A stretch of 64,000 nucleotides of DNA from JAOUEA01 sp040882605 (GCA_040882605.1 JBBEAY010000035.1:1-64000), one strand, 5' to 3'. Shown: positions 31,186 through 39,261, counted from the stretch's first letter. Notes: generated by a model not told the origin, from the sequence alone. Translations and numbers: made by a program.

Positions 31186-31896
31186 ATGTGGGTGTTCCCC
31201 TTGGTCGCGGCCGCCGTCGCCGCCGCGTTCTCGGGCCTGGTTGCGAAGCGATACCTCGCCCGACGTCGCCCCTACCAACTCGCCTGGGTGCTCGCGCTCG
31301 CGATGTACGCGGCCGCGTCGCTCGCGGTCGTGTTCGGCATGACCGGCGGATGGACCCCTCGCGAGTTCCAGCTCTACTGGGCGCTCGGAGCGGTGCTCAA
31401 CGTTCCGTTCCTCGCGGGGGGCGAGCTGATGCTGCTGGTGCGCAGCCCGCGCGTGCAGGCGGCGTGCTGGATCGTGTTGGTCTTCCTGGCCGCCTACACG
31501 GTCTCGGTGCTGCGCGCGGCGTCGTTCGATGCCGCCAACCTCGCCGAGGACCTTCCCTCGGGAAGAGGTGTGTTCGGTGAGGGCTCGGCCGCGCAGCGAC
31601 TGCCGCAGCTGATATCGACGCCTTCCTACCTTGTGCTGGTGGCGGGCGTGCTCTGGTCCGCATGGAGGCTGCGAGGACGTCCGGAGCTGCGGGACCGGTT
31701 CATGGGCACGATGCTGATCGCGCTCGGCGCGACCGTGATCGCGGGGTTCGGGTCGTACTTCGCGTACAACGGCCGGGCCGCGGCGTTCTCGGCGGCGCTT
31801 GCCACCGGCATCGCGGTGATGTTCGTGGGATTCCTGCGGGCGGGCCGCCAACCGCCTGTACCGGCCCCGGCGGCCGCGAGTGAGTCTGTCGGTTGA
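31186..31896 (+). CDS. Polytopic membrane protein of unknown function
   Basis: A 236-residue integral membrane protein with about seven hydrophobic helices (near 2-20, 29-47, 61-82, 87-104, 140-160, 174-192, 197-213). No signal motif, metal-binding pattern or known transporter sequence is apparent. GRPEL and RPYQL loops are positively charged, consistent with an inner-membrane topology. It has a TATGCT box 7 bases before ATG 31186, and is divergent from the TIM-barrel gene. It may have nothing to do with the sigma/anti-sigma pair that converges on it. Confidence 0.75.
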   Translation: MWVFPLVAAAVAAAFSGLVAKRYLARRRPYQLAWVLALAMYAAASLAVVFGMTGGWTPREFQLYWALGAVLNVPFLAGGELMLLVRSPRVQAACWIVLVFLAAYTVSVLRAASFDAANLAEDLPSGRGVFGEGSAAQRLPQLISTPSYLVLVAGVLWSAWRLRGRPELRDRFMGTMLIALGATVIAGFGSYFAYNGRAAAFSAALATGIAVMFVGFLRAGRQPPVPAPAAASESVG

Positions 31897-31944
31897 GCCT
31901 TACCGCTCAAGTGGCCGAAGGCGGTAGCGGCGGGAGGAAGCGTT

Positions 31945-32655
31945 TCAGGCTGCTGCGGGGCTCGAGCTCGCCGACCACCACTCCGCGCTCGAGGGCTCAC
32001 CGGTGGGGGCGTCGCTAGGTTCGATCGAGATCCACAGGTCGTCGTATCGGCTCGGATCGAACGGGATCGACAGGAACACATCGCCGGCCTCGGGCAAAAA
32101 GTCGCCCACGAACGTCGGCGCGTCGCCGGAGACGAGCCACACTCGGTAGACGGCGCCCGCCGGCGGCGAAGGCACGTTCTCACCCATCACGTAGAAATGG
32201 TTCTCGCCCGGCGCCGAGATCCCCTGCACGGGTCCGACCTCGACCATGCGGGCGTCGTCGCGGGTCGCGAACCCCACGGCGTTCGCGAGATCGTCGGCTC
32301 GCACGTCGGCGTTGGTCGCCCTGATGCTCTGGCTCACCGTGAGCCCCGCCAGCCCGACCACGGCGACCACTCCCGCGGCCACCGCGAACATCTGCATCGG
32401 GCGGCGACGGGGCGCCTGGGGCTCGAGCTCGCGGTGCAACCGGGGGAGCAGCGTCTCTGGCGGCGCCATCGGCTCGACCACGAACGCGAGGTCGGCTGAG
32501 AGTCGCTGGAAGTCGTCGAGGGAATCCCGGCACCGCCGGCAGCCGGGCACGTGATCGGAGAGCAGCAGGTCGGCCTCGGCGGCGTCGGCGCCGGAGAGGC
32601 TGCGCAGCACGTAGCCGGCCAACAGCTCCTCGATGCGTTCGTGGTTGTCGATCAT
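31945..32655 (-). CDS. Membrane-anchored anti-sigma factor (RskA-like)
   Basis: A 236-residue anti-sigma factor. The N-terminal part (1-60) is a zinc anti-sigma domain with DHVPGCRRCRDSL (His-x3-Cys-x2-Cys), a single membrane helix is near 88-108 (MQMFAVAAGVVAVVGLAGLTV), and the outer part (110-236) is an RskA-like C-terminal domain with HFYVMGENVPSPPAGAVYRVWLVSGD. Such proteins hold an ECF sigma at the membrane until a signal leads to proteolysis. Its ATG overlaps the stop of the sigma gene, so the two are co-translated. The signal is unknown. Confidence 0.9.
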   Translation of the reverse strand: MIDNHERIEELLAGYVLRSLSGADAAEADLLLSDHVPGCRRCRDSLDDFQRLSADLAFVVEPMAPPETLLPRLHRELEPQAPRRRPMQMFAVAAGVVAVVGLAGLTVSQSIRATNADVRADDLANAVGFATRDDARMVEVGPVQGISAPGENHFYVMGENVPSPPAGAVYRVWLVSGDAPTFVGDFLPEAGDVFLSIPFDPSRYDDLWISIEPSDAPTGEPSSAEWWSASSSPAAA

Positions 32656-33257
32656 GAGGTCGCTCGGTCTCCTGGCTGATCGTCTGGCTCGGTCTGCATC
32701 GGGTCGAGCACCGTGCGCAGCTTGCGCATCGCCGCGAACGTCCTGGTCTTCACGGTGCCGAGCGGGATGTCGATCTCCTCGGCGATCTGTACCTGTGTCT
32801 TGCCACCGAAGTACGCCATCTCGAGCACCTGTCGTTGATCGGGGGAGAGTGTCTCGAGCGCCGCACGGACCTCGACGCGACGACCGGCCACGTCGGCCGC
32901 GTCGATCACGCTCTCCGCTGGGTCTTCGACGGCCACCGGCTCGAGGTTCGCCGCACGTTCCTGCCTGGCCCTGATGCGTTCCTCGCGGCGGACCGTGTCG
33001 ACCGCCCGATGGTGCACCAACGAGAGGAAGAACGTGCGGAATGCCCCCCGGGCCGGATCGAAGGCCTCGGGCGCGCGCCACAGGGCCATGAACGCGTCGT
33101 GCACGACGTCTTGGGCAAGGACCTGCTGGCCCGTGATGCGGTAGGCGAGTCCGTAGGCCGACCCCGAATAGCGCCGGTACAACGCGTCGAACGCCCCACG
33201 ATCGCCCGAGGCCAGGCTGCGATGCAGCTCCAGGTCGTCGCGGTCTCCCTCGCGCAT
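32652..33257 (-). CDS. ECF-family RNA polymerase sigma factor (SigK-like)
   Basis: A 201-residue sigma factor with sigma2 (about 22-90: GAFDALYRRYSGSAYGLAYRITG, DVVHDAFMALWR) and sigma4 (about 130-185: ALETLSPDQRQVLEMAYFGGKTQVQIAEEIDIPLGTVKTRTFAAMRKLR) domains. It pairs with the RskA-like anti-sigma factor translated directly after it, as in the SigK/RskA systems of actinobacteria. The ATG at 33255-33257 follows GGGAGGA. Target promoters cannot be seen. Autoregulation is usual in this family. A glutaredoxin-like gene is divergent from it, 59 bases away. Confidence 0.93.
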   Translation of the reverse strand: MREGDRDDLELHRSLASGDRGAFDALYRRYSGSAYGLAYRITGQQVLAQDVVHDAFMALWRAPEAFDPARGAFRTFFLSLVHHRAVDTVRREERIRARQERAANLEPVAVEDPAESVIDAADVAGRRVEVRAALETLSPDQRQVLEMAYFGGKTQVQIAEEIDIPLGTVKTRTFAAMRKLRTVLDPMQTEPDDQPGDRATS

Positions 33258-33315
33258 GCGGCGTATCCTCCCAGACGCCCATGAGGCGCCGGGCCGCCGG
33301 GTAGTGTCGCCTCCG

Positions 33316-33549
33316 ATGAAGGTCCTCTTCTACACCCGCCCGGGCTGTCACCTCTGCGACGATGCTCGCGCGGTGCTCGTCGCCGAGCGAGCGAGCACAC
33401 CGTTCGAGTTCGAGGAGGTCGACATCGAGACTGACGATGCGCTCGTGCGCGAGTACGGCCTTCGCATCCCCGTGGTCGTCGTCGACGGCGAGGAAGCCTT
33501 CGAGTACACGGTCGACGCCGAGGAGCTCGCCGGGCGTCTGCGCGCATGA
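33316..33549 (+). CDS. Glutaredoxin-family protein
   Basis: A 77-residue thioredoxin-fold protein with the redox motif YTRPGCHLCDDA (8-19), that is Cys13-x-x-Cys16. The rest, FEFEEVDIETDDALVREYGLRIPVVVVDGEEAFEYTVDAEELAGRL, is a typical DUF836/glutaredoxin-like pattern with the cis-Pro in RIPVV. It may reduce disulfides with mycothiol or a reductase. A TAGTGT box (33302-33307) is 8 bases before ATG 33316, so it is probably leaderless. It lies between the ECF sigma (divergent) and rex. Confidence 0.85.
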   Translation: MKVLFYTRPGCHLCDDARAVLVAERASTPFEFEEVDIETDDALVREYGLRIPVVVVDGEEAFEYTVDAEELAGRLRA

Positions 33550-33631
33550 GGCGACCACGAGACGAGATCCCGCGGGGCTCTGCGAGCTTGTGAGCTTGTG
33601 AACGCCCGGAGTCTCCGGCTACCCTGACACC

Positions 33632-33658
33632 ATGCAGCGGAGCACGTTCGAGTGGTGA
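33632..33658 (+). CDS. Leaderless 8-codon upstream ORF coupled to rex
   Basis: MQRSTFEW starts at ATG 33632, 6 bases after a -10 box TACCCT (33620-33625), and its TGA (33656-33658) overlaps the GTG 33655 start of rex as GTGA. No ribosome site is seen for rex itself, so ribosomes that finish this peptide may restart on rex. The peptide is too short to have a recognisable fold. Confidence 0.45.
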   Translation: MQRSTFEW

Positions 33659-34341
33659 GGGAACGGTCGATCCCCGAGGCTACGGTCGGAAGGCTGCCGG
33701 TCTACCTTCGCGCCCTGGTCGACCTGGCCGAGGCGGGCGCGGGCACCGTTTCGAGCAACGAGCTCGCCGAGGGGGCCGGCGTGAACTCGGCCAAGGTCCG
33801 CAAGGATCTTTCGCATCTCGGCACATACGGCACCCGGGGGGTCGGCTACGACGTCGCCTACCTGATCCACCAGATCCGACGCGAGCTGGGGCTCACCCAG
33901 GACTGGCCGATCGTGATCGTGGGCATCGGCAACCTCGGCCAAGCCCTGGCGAACTACGCTGGGTTCGCCGAGCGAGGGTTCCGGGTCGGGGCTCTCGTCG
34001 ACTCGGATCCGGCGCGCGTGGGGCAGACGATCGGGGGCCTCGAGATCCGCCATGACGACGACCTTCCCGAGCTGGTGGCCGAGCTCGACATCGCGATCGG
34101 CGTGATCGCCACGCCCGCGTCCGCCGCGCAGGAGGTCGCCGACCGCCTCGTCGATGCTGGCGTGCGATCGGTGCTGAACTTCGCCTCGGCAGTGATCACG
34201 GTGCCGCCCGGCGTGTCGGTGCGTAAGGTCGACCTGGCGGTCGAGCTGCAGATCCTGGCCTTCTATGAACAGCGCAAGGCCACGCTCGCGGAAGTGAAGC
34301 GGCGAGGCCGCTCGGTCGCAGACCTTGACGGTGCCCGTTAG
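33655..34341 (+). CDS. rex: Redox-sensing transcriptional repressor Rex
   Basis: A 228-residue repressor that senses the NADH/NAD+ ratio. The N-terminal winged helix (about 1-80) has SSNELAEGAGVNSAKVRKDLSHLGTYGTRGVGYDV, the Rex DNA-recognition block. The Rossmann domain begins PIVIVGIGNLGQALANY (GxGxxG) and continues IGVIATPASAAQEVADRLVDAG and VLNFASAVITVPPGV. Length is normal. GTG 33655 overlaps an 8-codon leaderless ORF; GTG 33652 is one codon earlier. Likely targets with Rex-type operators are the reductase/nuo cluster (53234-53251) and ccdA (39328-39345). Rex leaves DNA when NADH is high. Confidence 0.95.
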   Translation: MRERSIPEATVGRLPVYLRALVDLAEAGAGTVSSNELAEGAGVNSAKVRKDLSHLGTYGTRGVGYDVAYLIHQIRRELGLTQDWPIVIVGIGNLGQALANYAGFAERGFRVGALVDSDPARVGQTIGGLEIRHDDDLPELVAELDIAIGVIATPASAAQEVADRLVDAGVRSVLNFASAVITVPPGVSVRKVDLAVELQILAFYEQRKATLAEVKRRGRSVADLDGAR

Positions 34342-34349
34342 TCGCTGGG

Positions 34350-34466
34350 CTACTTCGAGATGGTGACCCAGAGGGCGGCGAGGACCGCGAGGATCATGAT
34401 GCCCATCAGGATGAACTGCACGCTTCCCTGCTCGAGGAGGGGAAGCTCCAGGTTCGCGATCATCAT
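34350..34466 (-). CDS. 38-residue single-helix membrane protein at the end of the bc operon
   Basis: A short frame that begins MMIANLELPLLEQGSVQF and continues with one hydrophobic helix (ILMGIMILAVLAALWVTI) to a final SK. The ribosome site GAGAAGAGGA precedes the paired ATGs (34466 or 34463), and it follows the membrane protein gene of the menaquinol reductase operon by 20 bases on the same strand. Small single-helix subunits are common in respiratory complexes, so this is a candidate accessory subunit. I know no homologue. Its stop is 8 bases from the convergent rex stop. Confidence 0.6.
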   Translation of the reverse strand: MMIANLELPLLEQGSVQFILMGIMILAVLAALWVTISK

Positions 34467-34486
34467 CGTCCTCTTCTCTTGAGCTA

Positions 34487-35230
34487 CTAGGCGGGGCCGT
34501 ACCAGGCGGGCACGGCGCCGCCGGTAAGGAACTCCTTGCGCTTCTTCTCGGCGCGGTCGAGCAAGGGCAGGAGCAGGCCGAAAGCGACGATCGATCCGCC
34601 CAAGAACATGTAGGAGTAGCGCGGCACGCTTCCTGTGTCGTAGTAGAGCGAGACCGTCCAGAGCGGACCGCCGCCGGTGAAATGCGACTGCACGACCGCG
34701 AGCTTGGCGTTCCCGTCGCGGGCGAACCGGATCGAGTCGATGGCGAACTGGCTGCCCTGGATCGCCGTGGGGGCGGTCTCCTCGAGCCCGAGCTCCTCGT
34801 TGGTCTTCTCGGCCAGGAAAGACGTCACGGCGCCGCTCGCGCTCTGCACGTCGCTCGACTGTTCCGTGTCGCTCTCATCGGGCGCGGCCCAAGGGTCACC
34901 CGGCCACGACGCATAGGTCTCGTACCGGTCGGAGGTCTCATCGACCGCAGCCTCGAGCGCGATCCATGCGGGCTCCGCGCCACGCGGACCGAGGTTCGTC
35001 GGCGTCTCGATCCCCTGCGACCAGAAGCCGAAGAGCCACAGCGCGGACTGCAGGACCATCCAGCCGGACAGAGACACCATGAGCACCAGGAATCCGAGCC
35101 ACCTTCCGAAGATGGCCGACAGCATCAGGAAGGTGCTGAAGATGAACAGGGTGAAGCCCACGATCGTGACGCCGGCCCCCTTCCAGAGGGTGCCGCACTC
35201 GATCGTGAACCCCAGGCAGCTGTTCTCCAT
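34487..35230 (-). CDS. Unknown membrane protein of the menaquinol reductase operon
   Basis: A 247-residue protein with two or three N-terminal helices (about 14-40 and 44-70), a large polar middle rich in Asp, Glu and Ser (75-170) that should lie outside the membrane, and one more helix near the end (about 208-226). No heme, iron-sulfur or copper motif is seen. It follows the cytochrome c gene directly (stop and start adjoin), so it is very likely part of, or an assembly factor for, the bc complex. I do not recognise the family. Confidence 0.7.
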   Translation of the reverse strand: MENSCLGFTIECGTLWKGAGVTIVGFTLFIFSTFLMLSAIFGRWLGFLVLMVSLSGWMVLQSALWLFGFWSQGIETPTNLGPRGAEPAWIALEAAVDETSDRYETYASWPGDPWAAPDESDTEQSSDVQSASGAVTSFLAEKTNEELGLEETAPTAIQGSQFAIDSIRFARDGNAKLAVVQSHFTGGGPLWTVSLYYDTGSVPRYSYMFLGGSIVAFGLLLPLLDRAEKKRKEFLTGGAVPAWYGPA

Positions 35231-35953
35231 CTACGGATCCCTCGGGTTCACGGTGGCCTCGTCGAGCGCTCGCGTCGACGCCTCTTCGTTCAGGCAGACG
35301 TTGTCCTCGAACGGCACGTTCTCGGAGCTCATCTGCACCAGGTACACCACCAGGTCGTTGACCTGCTGATCGTTCAGCGCGCCCTGATACCTGATGCTCC
35401 ACGAGGGCATCGCGCCGCGACCTTCCTCGATCACTTGGTAGATGTCGTCCTGCGACAAGATCGCCGGATGTGGCGGGGTGCCGAACGGACCCGCGCAGAT
35501 GTTAGTGAGGTTGGCCGACTGCACGACGATCTTGCCGGCCTGGATCGCCTGACCCCGTAGCTCGGGACCGTGGCAGCGCATGCACCCGACGCCGAGCTGA
35601 TTCTCCTCGGTGAAGGCCTGTACGGCGAGCTCGCCGCGATCGAAGCCGATGGCGAGCAGCTCGTCCTCCTGGCGCTGGTTCTCCGAGGGCTCGCGCAGCC
35701 AGTTGAAGGGGATGAAGATCGCGAAGAAGACCACGAGCACGACGCCCCAGCCCTGCAACTTGTGCAGCAGCGGCGTCTCGAGGGCGGCGTCGGCGGGACC
35801 GGGCCGCATGCCGCTCGGGATGTCGAGCTTCTGCTCGGTCTGCCGGCTGCGGAAGAACAGCGCCGCGCCGGCCGCGGTCACGAAGATCAGCCCGAGCACG
35901 AGCAGGATCACACCCGCAAGGTTCGTGGCGGCCAGCATCTCCAGCGCGATCAT
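35231..35953 (-). CDS. Membrane-anchored mono-heme cytochrome c of the bc complex
   Basis: A 240-residue cytochrome c. Two N-terminal helices (about 9-34 and 68-86) anchor it, and the C-terminal domain has the heme-binding site GVGCMRCHG with one C-x2-C-H. A later Met (in GRGAMPSWSIRYQGALNDQQVNDLVVYLVQM) would be the second ligand. It takes the place of the diheme QcrC of typical actinobacteria. The gene lies behind the Rieske protein and ends at the start of the next membrane protein. It probably passes electrons from Rieske to the oxidase or cupredoxin. Confidence 0.85.
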   Translation of the reverse strand: MIALEMLAATNLAGVILLVLGLIFVTAAGAALFFRSRQTEQKLDIPSGMRPGPADAALETPLLHKLQGWGVVLVVFFAIFIPFNWLREPSENQRQEDELLAIGFDRGELAVQAFTEENQLGVGCMRCHGPELRGQAIQAGKIVVQSANLTNICAGPFGTPPHPAILSQDDIYQVIEEGRGAMPSWSIRYQGALNDQQVNDLVVYLVQMSSENVPFEDNVCLNEEASTRALDEATVNPRDP

Positions 35954-35975
35954 CGTCGGCAGCTCTCCCCTTCAG

Positions 35976-36695
35976 CTATCCGGTCGCGACGCAGAACGGG
36001 CCCTGCGGAGGTTGGGAGACGGTGTCGGTGCCGCGGGGCGGGCCCAAGACCACCTCGGACGTGTCGACCACCACGACGCCGTCGACGATCTCGAGCTTGA
36101 ACCGGTCCATGCCTCGGGGCGCCGGGCCGAGCTGGTACTCGCCGGCGCCGTTGTACTTCGAGCCGTGGCACGGGCATTCGAACCACTTCGACGATGAGCA
36201 GTACGGCACGCGGCAACCCAAGTGCACGCATCGCTGGTAGAGCGGCATGATGCCCTCGGCGGAGACGCCGTCGGTCACGTAGTCGACGTCGCCGCTCACA
36301 CCCCCGTTGTAGCCCACGACGTAGAACCGCCCGGTTCCGTTGTACGCGACGCCAGCCTCAGTGTTGATCTCGGCCTTGAGGTCGTCGACGCTTCCGGCGT
36401 CGACGAGCGAGCCGAACCCGCCCTTCAGGTTCGGCCAGAGGAACGTGATCGAGGCGCCTCCGAACACGGCGCCGAAGAGCATGAGAGAGTTCAACAACGA
36501 GCGACGGAAGAAGTCGCGACGAGAGACCGACGCCACGGGCTTGCTCGTGACCTCGATCTGGCCGCCGGGCGACTCGCGCGCAGCACGATTCGCCCGTACG
36601 AACGACAGGCCGAAACCGATCGCGAAGATGTCGAGCACGACGAACGCGAGGATCGCGGCGACGAGCGGCATCGAGATGCCCACCAGATTGCTCAT
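35976..36695 (-). CDS. qcrA: Rieske iron-sulfur protein of the menaquinol-cytochrome c reductase
   Basis: A 239-residue Rieske protein. It has an N-terminal helix (8-30), a twin-arginine-like sequence SRRDFFRRSLLNS (about 57-69) before a second helix, and the [2Fe-2S] domain with CVHLGC and CPCHGS (Cys-His-x-x-Cys twice, with the disulfide cysteines also present). It takes electrons from menaquinol at cytochrome b and gives them to cytochrome c. The ATG overlaps the stop of the cytochrome b C-terminal gene. The twin-arginine motif suggests Tat-dependent insertion of the folded domain. Confidence 0.93.
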   Translation of the reverse strand: MSNLVGISMPLVAAILAFVVLDIFAIGFGLSFVRANRAARESPGGQIEVTSKPVASVSRRDFFRRSLLNSLMLFGAVFGGASITFLWPNLKGGFGSLVDAGSVDDLKAEINTEAGVAYNGTGRFYVVGYNGGVSGDVDYVTDGVSAEGIMPLYQRCVHLGCRVPYCSSSKWFECPCHGSKYNGAGEYQLGPAPRGMDRFKLEIVDGVVVVDTSEVVLGPPRGTDTVSQPPQGPFCVATG

Positions 36696-37552
36696 AGCTC
36701 GAAGAACACCCCCTGTGCCCACGGCCAGACCCAGTTGTATCCGGGGCCGCGGAAGAACGAGCCGATGATCGTGAGGATCCCGCCGAACATGAACAGGATC
36801 GTGAACATCGTGATCGCGATCTTGCGGTCGCCCGGCTTGTTGCTCGGGTTGCGGTCGACGTAGGGGACCGCCGCGAGCCCCACGAGGATGAACGTCGGGA
36901 TCGTGATGCCCGCGACCATCGGGTGGAAGTAGCGCAGCAGCTCCTGTAGCCCCAGGAAGTACCAGGGCGCCTTCGATGGGTTCGGCGTGAGGTTCGGGTT
37001 CGCCAGCTCGCGCAGCGGCGCGTTGATGAAGGTCGAGAACAGCGTCAGCGCGGCCATCAAGATGAACATGGCCACGAACTCCTCGATCAGCAGATGCGGC
37101 CACACGTTGACGCGGTCGCCCTGCTCGCGTTCCACCCGCTGGATGCCCTCGGGGGGTACGAGCGCAAGCAGCCGGTGCTTGTCGTCGGCGCCCTTCTTCG
37201 GCGTCGGCAGGTTCCCCGTAGGCAGCGGGGCTTCGCGCACCGGCGTGGTCACCGAAGCCGCGACGGCCACGGGCGCCCCGCCGGTCGCAGCAGCGGTGGC
37301 AGGGGCCCCGGCGGCAACCGGCGCAGCAGCGGCGCCACCGTTTCCGCCCGCGGCGGCGCCCGCAGCAGGTGCGGCCCCGGCCCCGGCGGCGGCGTGCTTG
37401 GCGGCTTCCTCTGGGTTCGCCGCACGGAAGGCGCGCACGGCGGCTGATCGCGCGCGCCCCTCGGCGATCCGACGGTCGGCGCCTTTAGCGAGCTCGGCCT
37501 CGAGCGTGGAGTCGAAGACTCCTTGATCGAGCGGGGTGTCTTCCTTGGCCAT
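36692..37552 (-). CDS. Cytochrome b C-terminal subunit with Ala-rich N-terminal extension
   Basis: A 286-residue protein matching the C-terminal half of cytochrome b (like subunit IV of b6f): membrane helices at about 153-172, 205-225 and 245-265, with PSKAPWYFLGLQELLRYFHPMVAG, the menaquinol-site block with PxxxPW-like sequence. It keeps no heme ligands. Residues 1-130 are an unusual Ala/Gly/Pro-rich hydrophilic extension with no clear fold. It works with the b6-like subunit encoded just upstream and the Rieske protein overlapping its end. The split of cytochrome b in two is clear. Confidence 0.9.
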   Translation of the reverse strand: MAKEDTPLDQGVFDSTLEAELAKGADRRIAEGRARSAAVRAFRAANPEEAAKHAAAGAGAAPAAGAAAGGNGGAAAAPVAAGAPATAAATGGAPVAVAASVTTPVREAPLPTGNLPTPKKGADDKHRLLALVPPEGIQRVEREQGDRVNVWPHLLIEEFVAMFILMAALTLFSTFINAPLRELANPNLTPNPSKAPWYFLGLQELLRYFHPMVAGITIPTFILVGLAAVPYVDRNPSNKPGDRKIAITMFTILFMFGGILTIIGSFFRGPGYNWVWPWAQGVFFEL

Positions 37553-37570
37553 GTCTTCCCCTGGATGCCT

Positions 37571-38341
37571 CTAGAGCGGTCCTGAGATGCCGCCGTCCTT
37601 GCGGATGCGCCAGAAGTGCACCGCGAGGAAGATCACTAACACGAACGGCAGCGCGATCACGTGCAACGTGTACCAGCGGAGCAGCGTTTCCGGGCCGACC
37701 ACAACGCCGCCCAGCAGCAGGAAGTTCGCCTGCTTCGCGATGAGCGGGGAGTAGCCGGCGAGCGACGTGCCGACCGTGACCGCCCAGATCGCGAGCTGGT
37801 CCCACGGCAGCAGGTAGCCCGTGAACGACAGTCCGAGCGTGAGGAAGAGCAGGAGCACGCCAACCACCCAGTTGAACTCGCGCGGCGGCTTGTACGCGCC
37901 GGTGTAGAAGACGCGCGCCATGTGCAGCGTCACGCTGAACACCATGAGGTGGGCGCCCCACCGATGCAGGTTGCGCACCAGGTCGCCGAAGAACACCGAC
38001 GTCCGGATGAGCTGCATGTCCTGGAACGCCTGCGAGCCGCCGATGTCGGCCGTCGGCCGGTAGAAGAACATCAGGAAGATGCCGGTGATCGTGAGCAGCA
38101 CGAACAGGAAGAACGAGAGCCCGCCCAGGCAGAACGTGTAGGTCAGCTTCAGCCCGTGGCGCTTCACCTTGACCGGGTGCAGGTGGTACAGCACGTTGTT
38201 CATCGTCGCCAAGGCACGGTCACGCGACGTGTCCTTGTAGCCCTTACGGAAGATCGAGCCCGGCCGGAAGATCGACTTCCAGACCTCGGTCTCTCTCAGC
38301 CGCTCACCCAGGTCGCCGGGCGACGGAGGCTTCAGCTTCAA
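37571..38341 (-). CDS. qcrB: Cytochrome b N-terminal (b6-like) subunit
   Basis: A 256-residue cytochrome b6-like protein with four membrane helices and the two pairs of heme-ligating histidines, in RNLHRWGAHLMVFSVTLHMARVF and WYTLHVIALPFVLVIFLAVHFW. GYLLPWDQLAIWAVTVG is the b-type quinol block. It carries the two b hemes and part of both quinone sites. The C-terminal half of cytochrome b is a separate gene right behind it. This split form resembles b6f-like and some Firmicutes complexes rather than the one-piece QcrB of mycobacteria. Confidence 0.93.
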   Translation of the reverse strand: MKLKPPSPGDLGERLRETEVWKSIFRPGSIFRKGYKDTSRDRALATMNNVLYHLHPVKVKRHGLKLTYTFCLGGLSFFLFVLLTITGIFLMFFYRPTADIGGSQAFQDMQLIRTSVFFGDLVRNLHRWGAHLMVFSVTLHMARVFYTGAYKPPREFNWVVGVLLLFLTLGLSFTGYLLPWDQLAIWAVTVGTSLAGYSPLIAKQANFLLLGGVVVGPETLLRWYTLHVIALPFVLVIFLAVHFWRIRKDGGISGPL

Positions 38342-38363
38342 TTCATCCCTCCCCTAGGCGCGG

Positions 38364-38762
38364 TCATTCGGGTTCAGCCTGTGATGTGGGGACCTCGGCC
38401 ATCGTTCGCGATCCGCCCTTGGAACCCTCGGGCAGTCGCGCATAGTACAGCGTGTCGGTCGGGCACCGGTCGACGCAGACCGAGCAGCGGGTGCACGCGA
38501 TGTCGTCGACGACGAAGATCGCGTTCGAGACGCCAACCTCGTCGCCCACCACGTCTTGCTGCGCGCCCTCGACGATGTCGGGCGACAACATGTAGATGCA
38601 GTTCCAGGGGCAGACGTCTTCGCACGCGCGGCAAAGGATGCAGTTGTCGGGGTCGAGCATCAGATGCTTCGGCGACTTAACCCCTTGCGCGAGCCATGCG
38701 GGGTCGACGGATTCCACGATGTAGTCCTCGTGGATGTCGACCTCGGTCTTGGTATACGCCAT
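38364..38762 (-). CDS. Two-cluster ferredoxin in the bc operon
   Basis: A 132-residue ferredoxin-like protein with two [4Fe-4S] motifs: NCILCRACEDVCPW (C-x2-C-x2-C-x3-C-P) and ACTRCSVCVDRCP. No signal peptide or membrane helix is seen, so it should be in the cytoplasm at the inner face of the complex. Ferredoxins are not part of standard bc1 or b6f complexes of heterotrophs; here it is second in the operon, before cytochrome b. It may bring low-potential electrons to the quinone pool or belong to a variant complex. Confidence 0.9.
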   Translation of the reverse strand: MAYTKTEVDIHEDYIVESVDPAWLAQGVKSPKHLMLDPDNCILCRACEDVCPWNCIYMLSPDIVEGAQQDVVGDEVGVSNAIFVVDDIACTRCSVCVDRCPTDTLYYARLPEGSKGGSRTMAEVPTSQAEPE

Positions 38763-38771
38763 CGCCGCTCG

Positions 38772-39194
38772 CTACCTGTACCCGCCGGTCGGGCGGTTGT
38801 CGGACTGTCCACGCAGCTTGCGGCGCCAGTTCTGCATGATCGCCGCCGCCACGAGCAGGGTGATGATCGGGCCGGTCGAAAGGCCCATCGCGATCGAGTC
38901 GCGCACCTGCAGGAGCAGCTCGTCGTAGACGGCGGGCTCACCGCCGGGGAGCAACGTCTTGACCTCGAGCAGCGCCGCCTCGATGTCGGTCGGGCCCTGC
39001 CACCCGAACTTCTGCTCGGCCACGTAGAGGAAGAACGACGGCAGCACCGCCGCCGAGATCAACAGGAAGAAGACGAGCCCCAGTGAGAAGACGACGGCCG
39101 TGGTCCACGTCCACTCGAACTCCTTCAGGAACGTCTCGACGCGCTCCCTACGGTTCGGCGTGGAGTTGGCTGGCGTCGTCTCGACCTGGCTCAT
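38772..39194 (-). CDS. Unknown membrane protein, first gene of the bc operon
   Basis: A 140-residue protein with an N-terminal polar stretch, one strong helix (about 34-60, WTTAVVFSLGLVFFLLISAAVLPSFFL), a soluble middle, and a second helix near residues 105-122 (STGPIITLLVAAAIMQN) before a basic tail. I recognise no family. ATG 39194 was chosen because AAGGAG lies just before it; a GTG at 39272 in the same frame lacks one. A perfect -10 box TATAAT (minus strand, 39267-39262) precedes it. As the first gene of the operon it may be a structural subunit. Confidence 0.7.
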   Translation of the reverse strand: MSQVETTPANSTPNRRERVETFLKEFEWTWTTAVVFSLGLVFFLLISAAVLPSFFLYVAEQKFGWQGPTDIEAALLEVKTLLPGGEPAVYDELLLQVRDSIAMGLSTGPIITLLVAAAIMQNWRRKLRGQSDNRPTGGYR

Positions 39195-39261
39195 GGCTCC
39201 TTGCGGTTCGTCGGCCGTGTTCCTGCTGCTTCCATCGGGGCGGCTCTGCTGAGGCGGGGCG

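Noticed and set aside
33588..33601. Rex operator before rex itself
   Set aside because: TTGTGA occurs twice but as a direct repeat (33588-33593 and 33596-33601); the facing half TCACAA is missing, so it is not the Rex palindrome.
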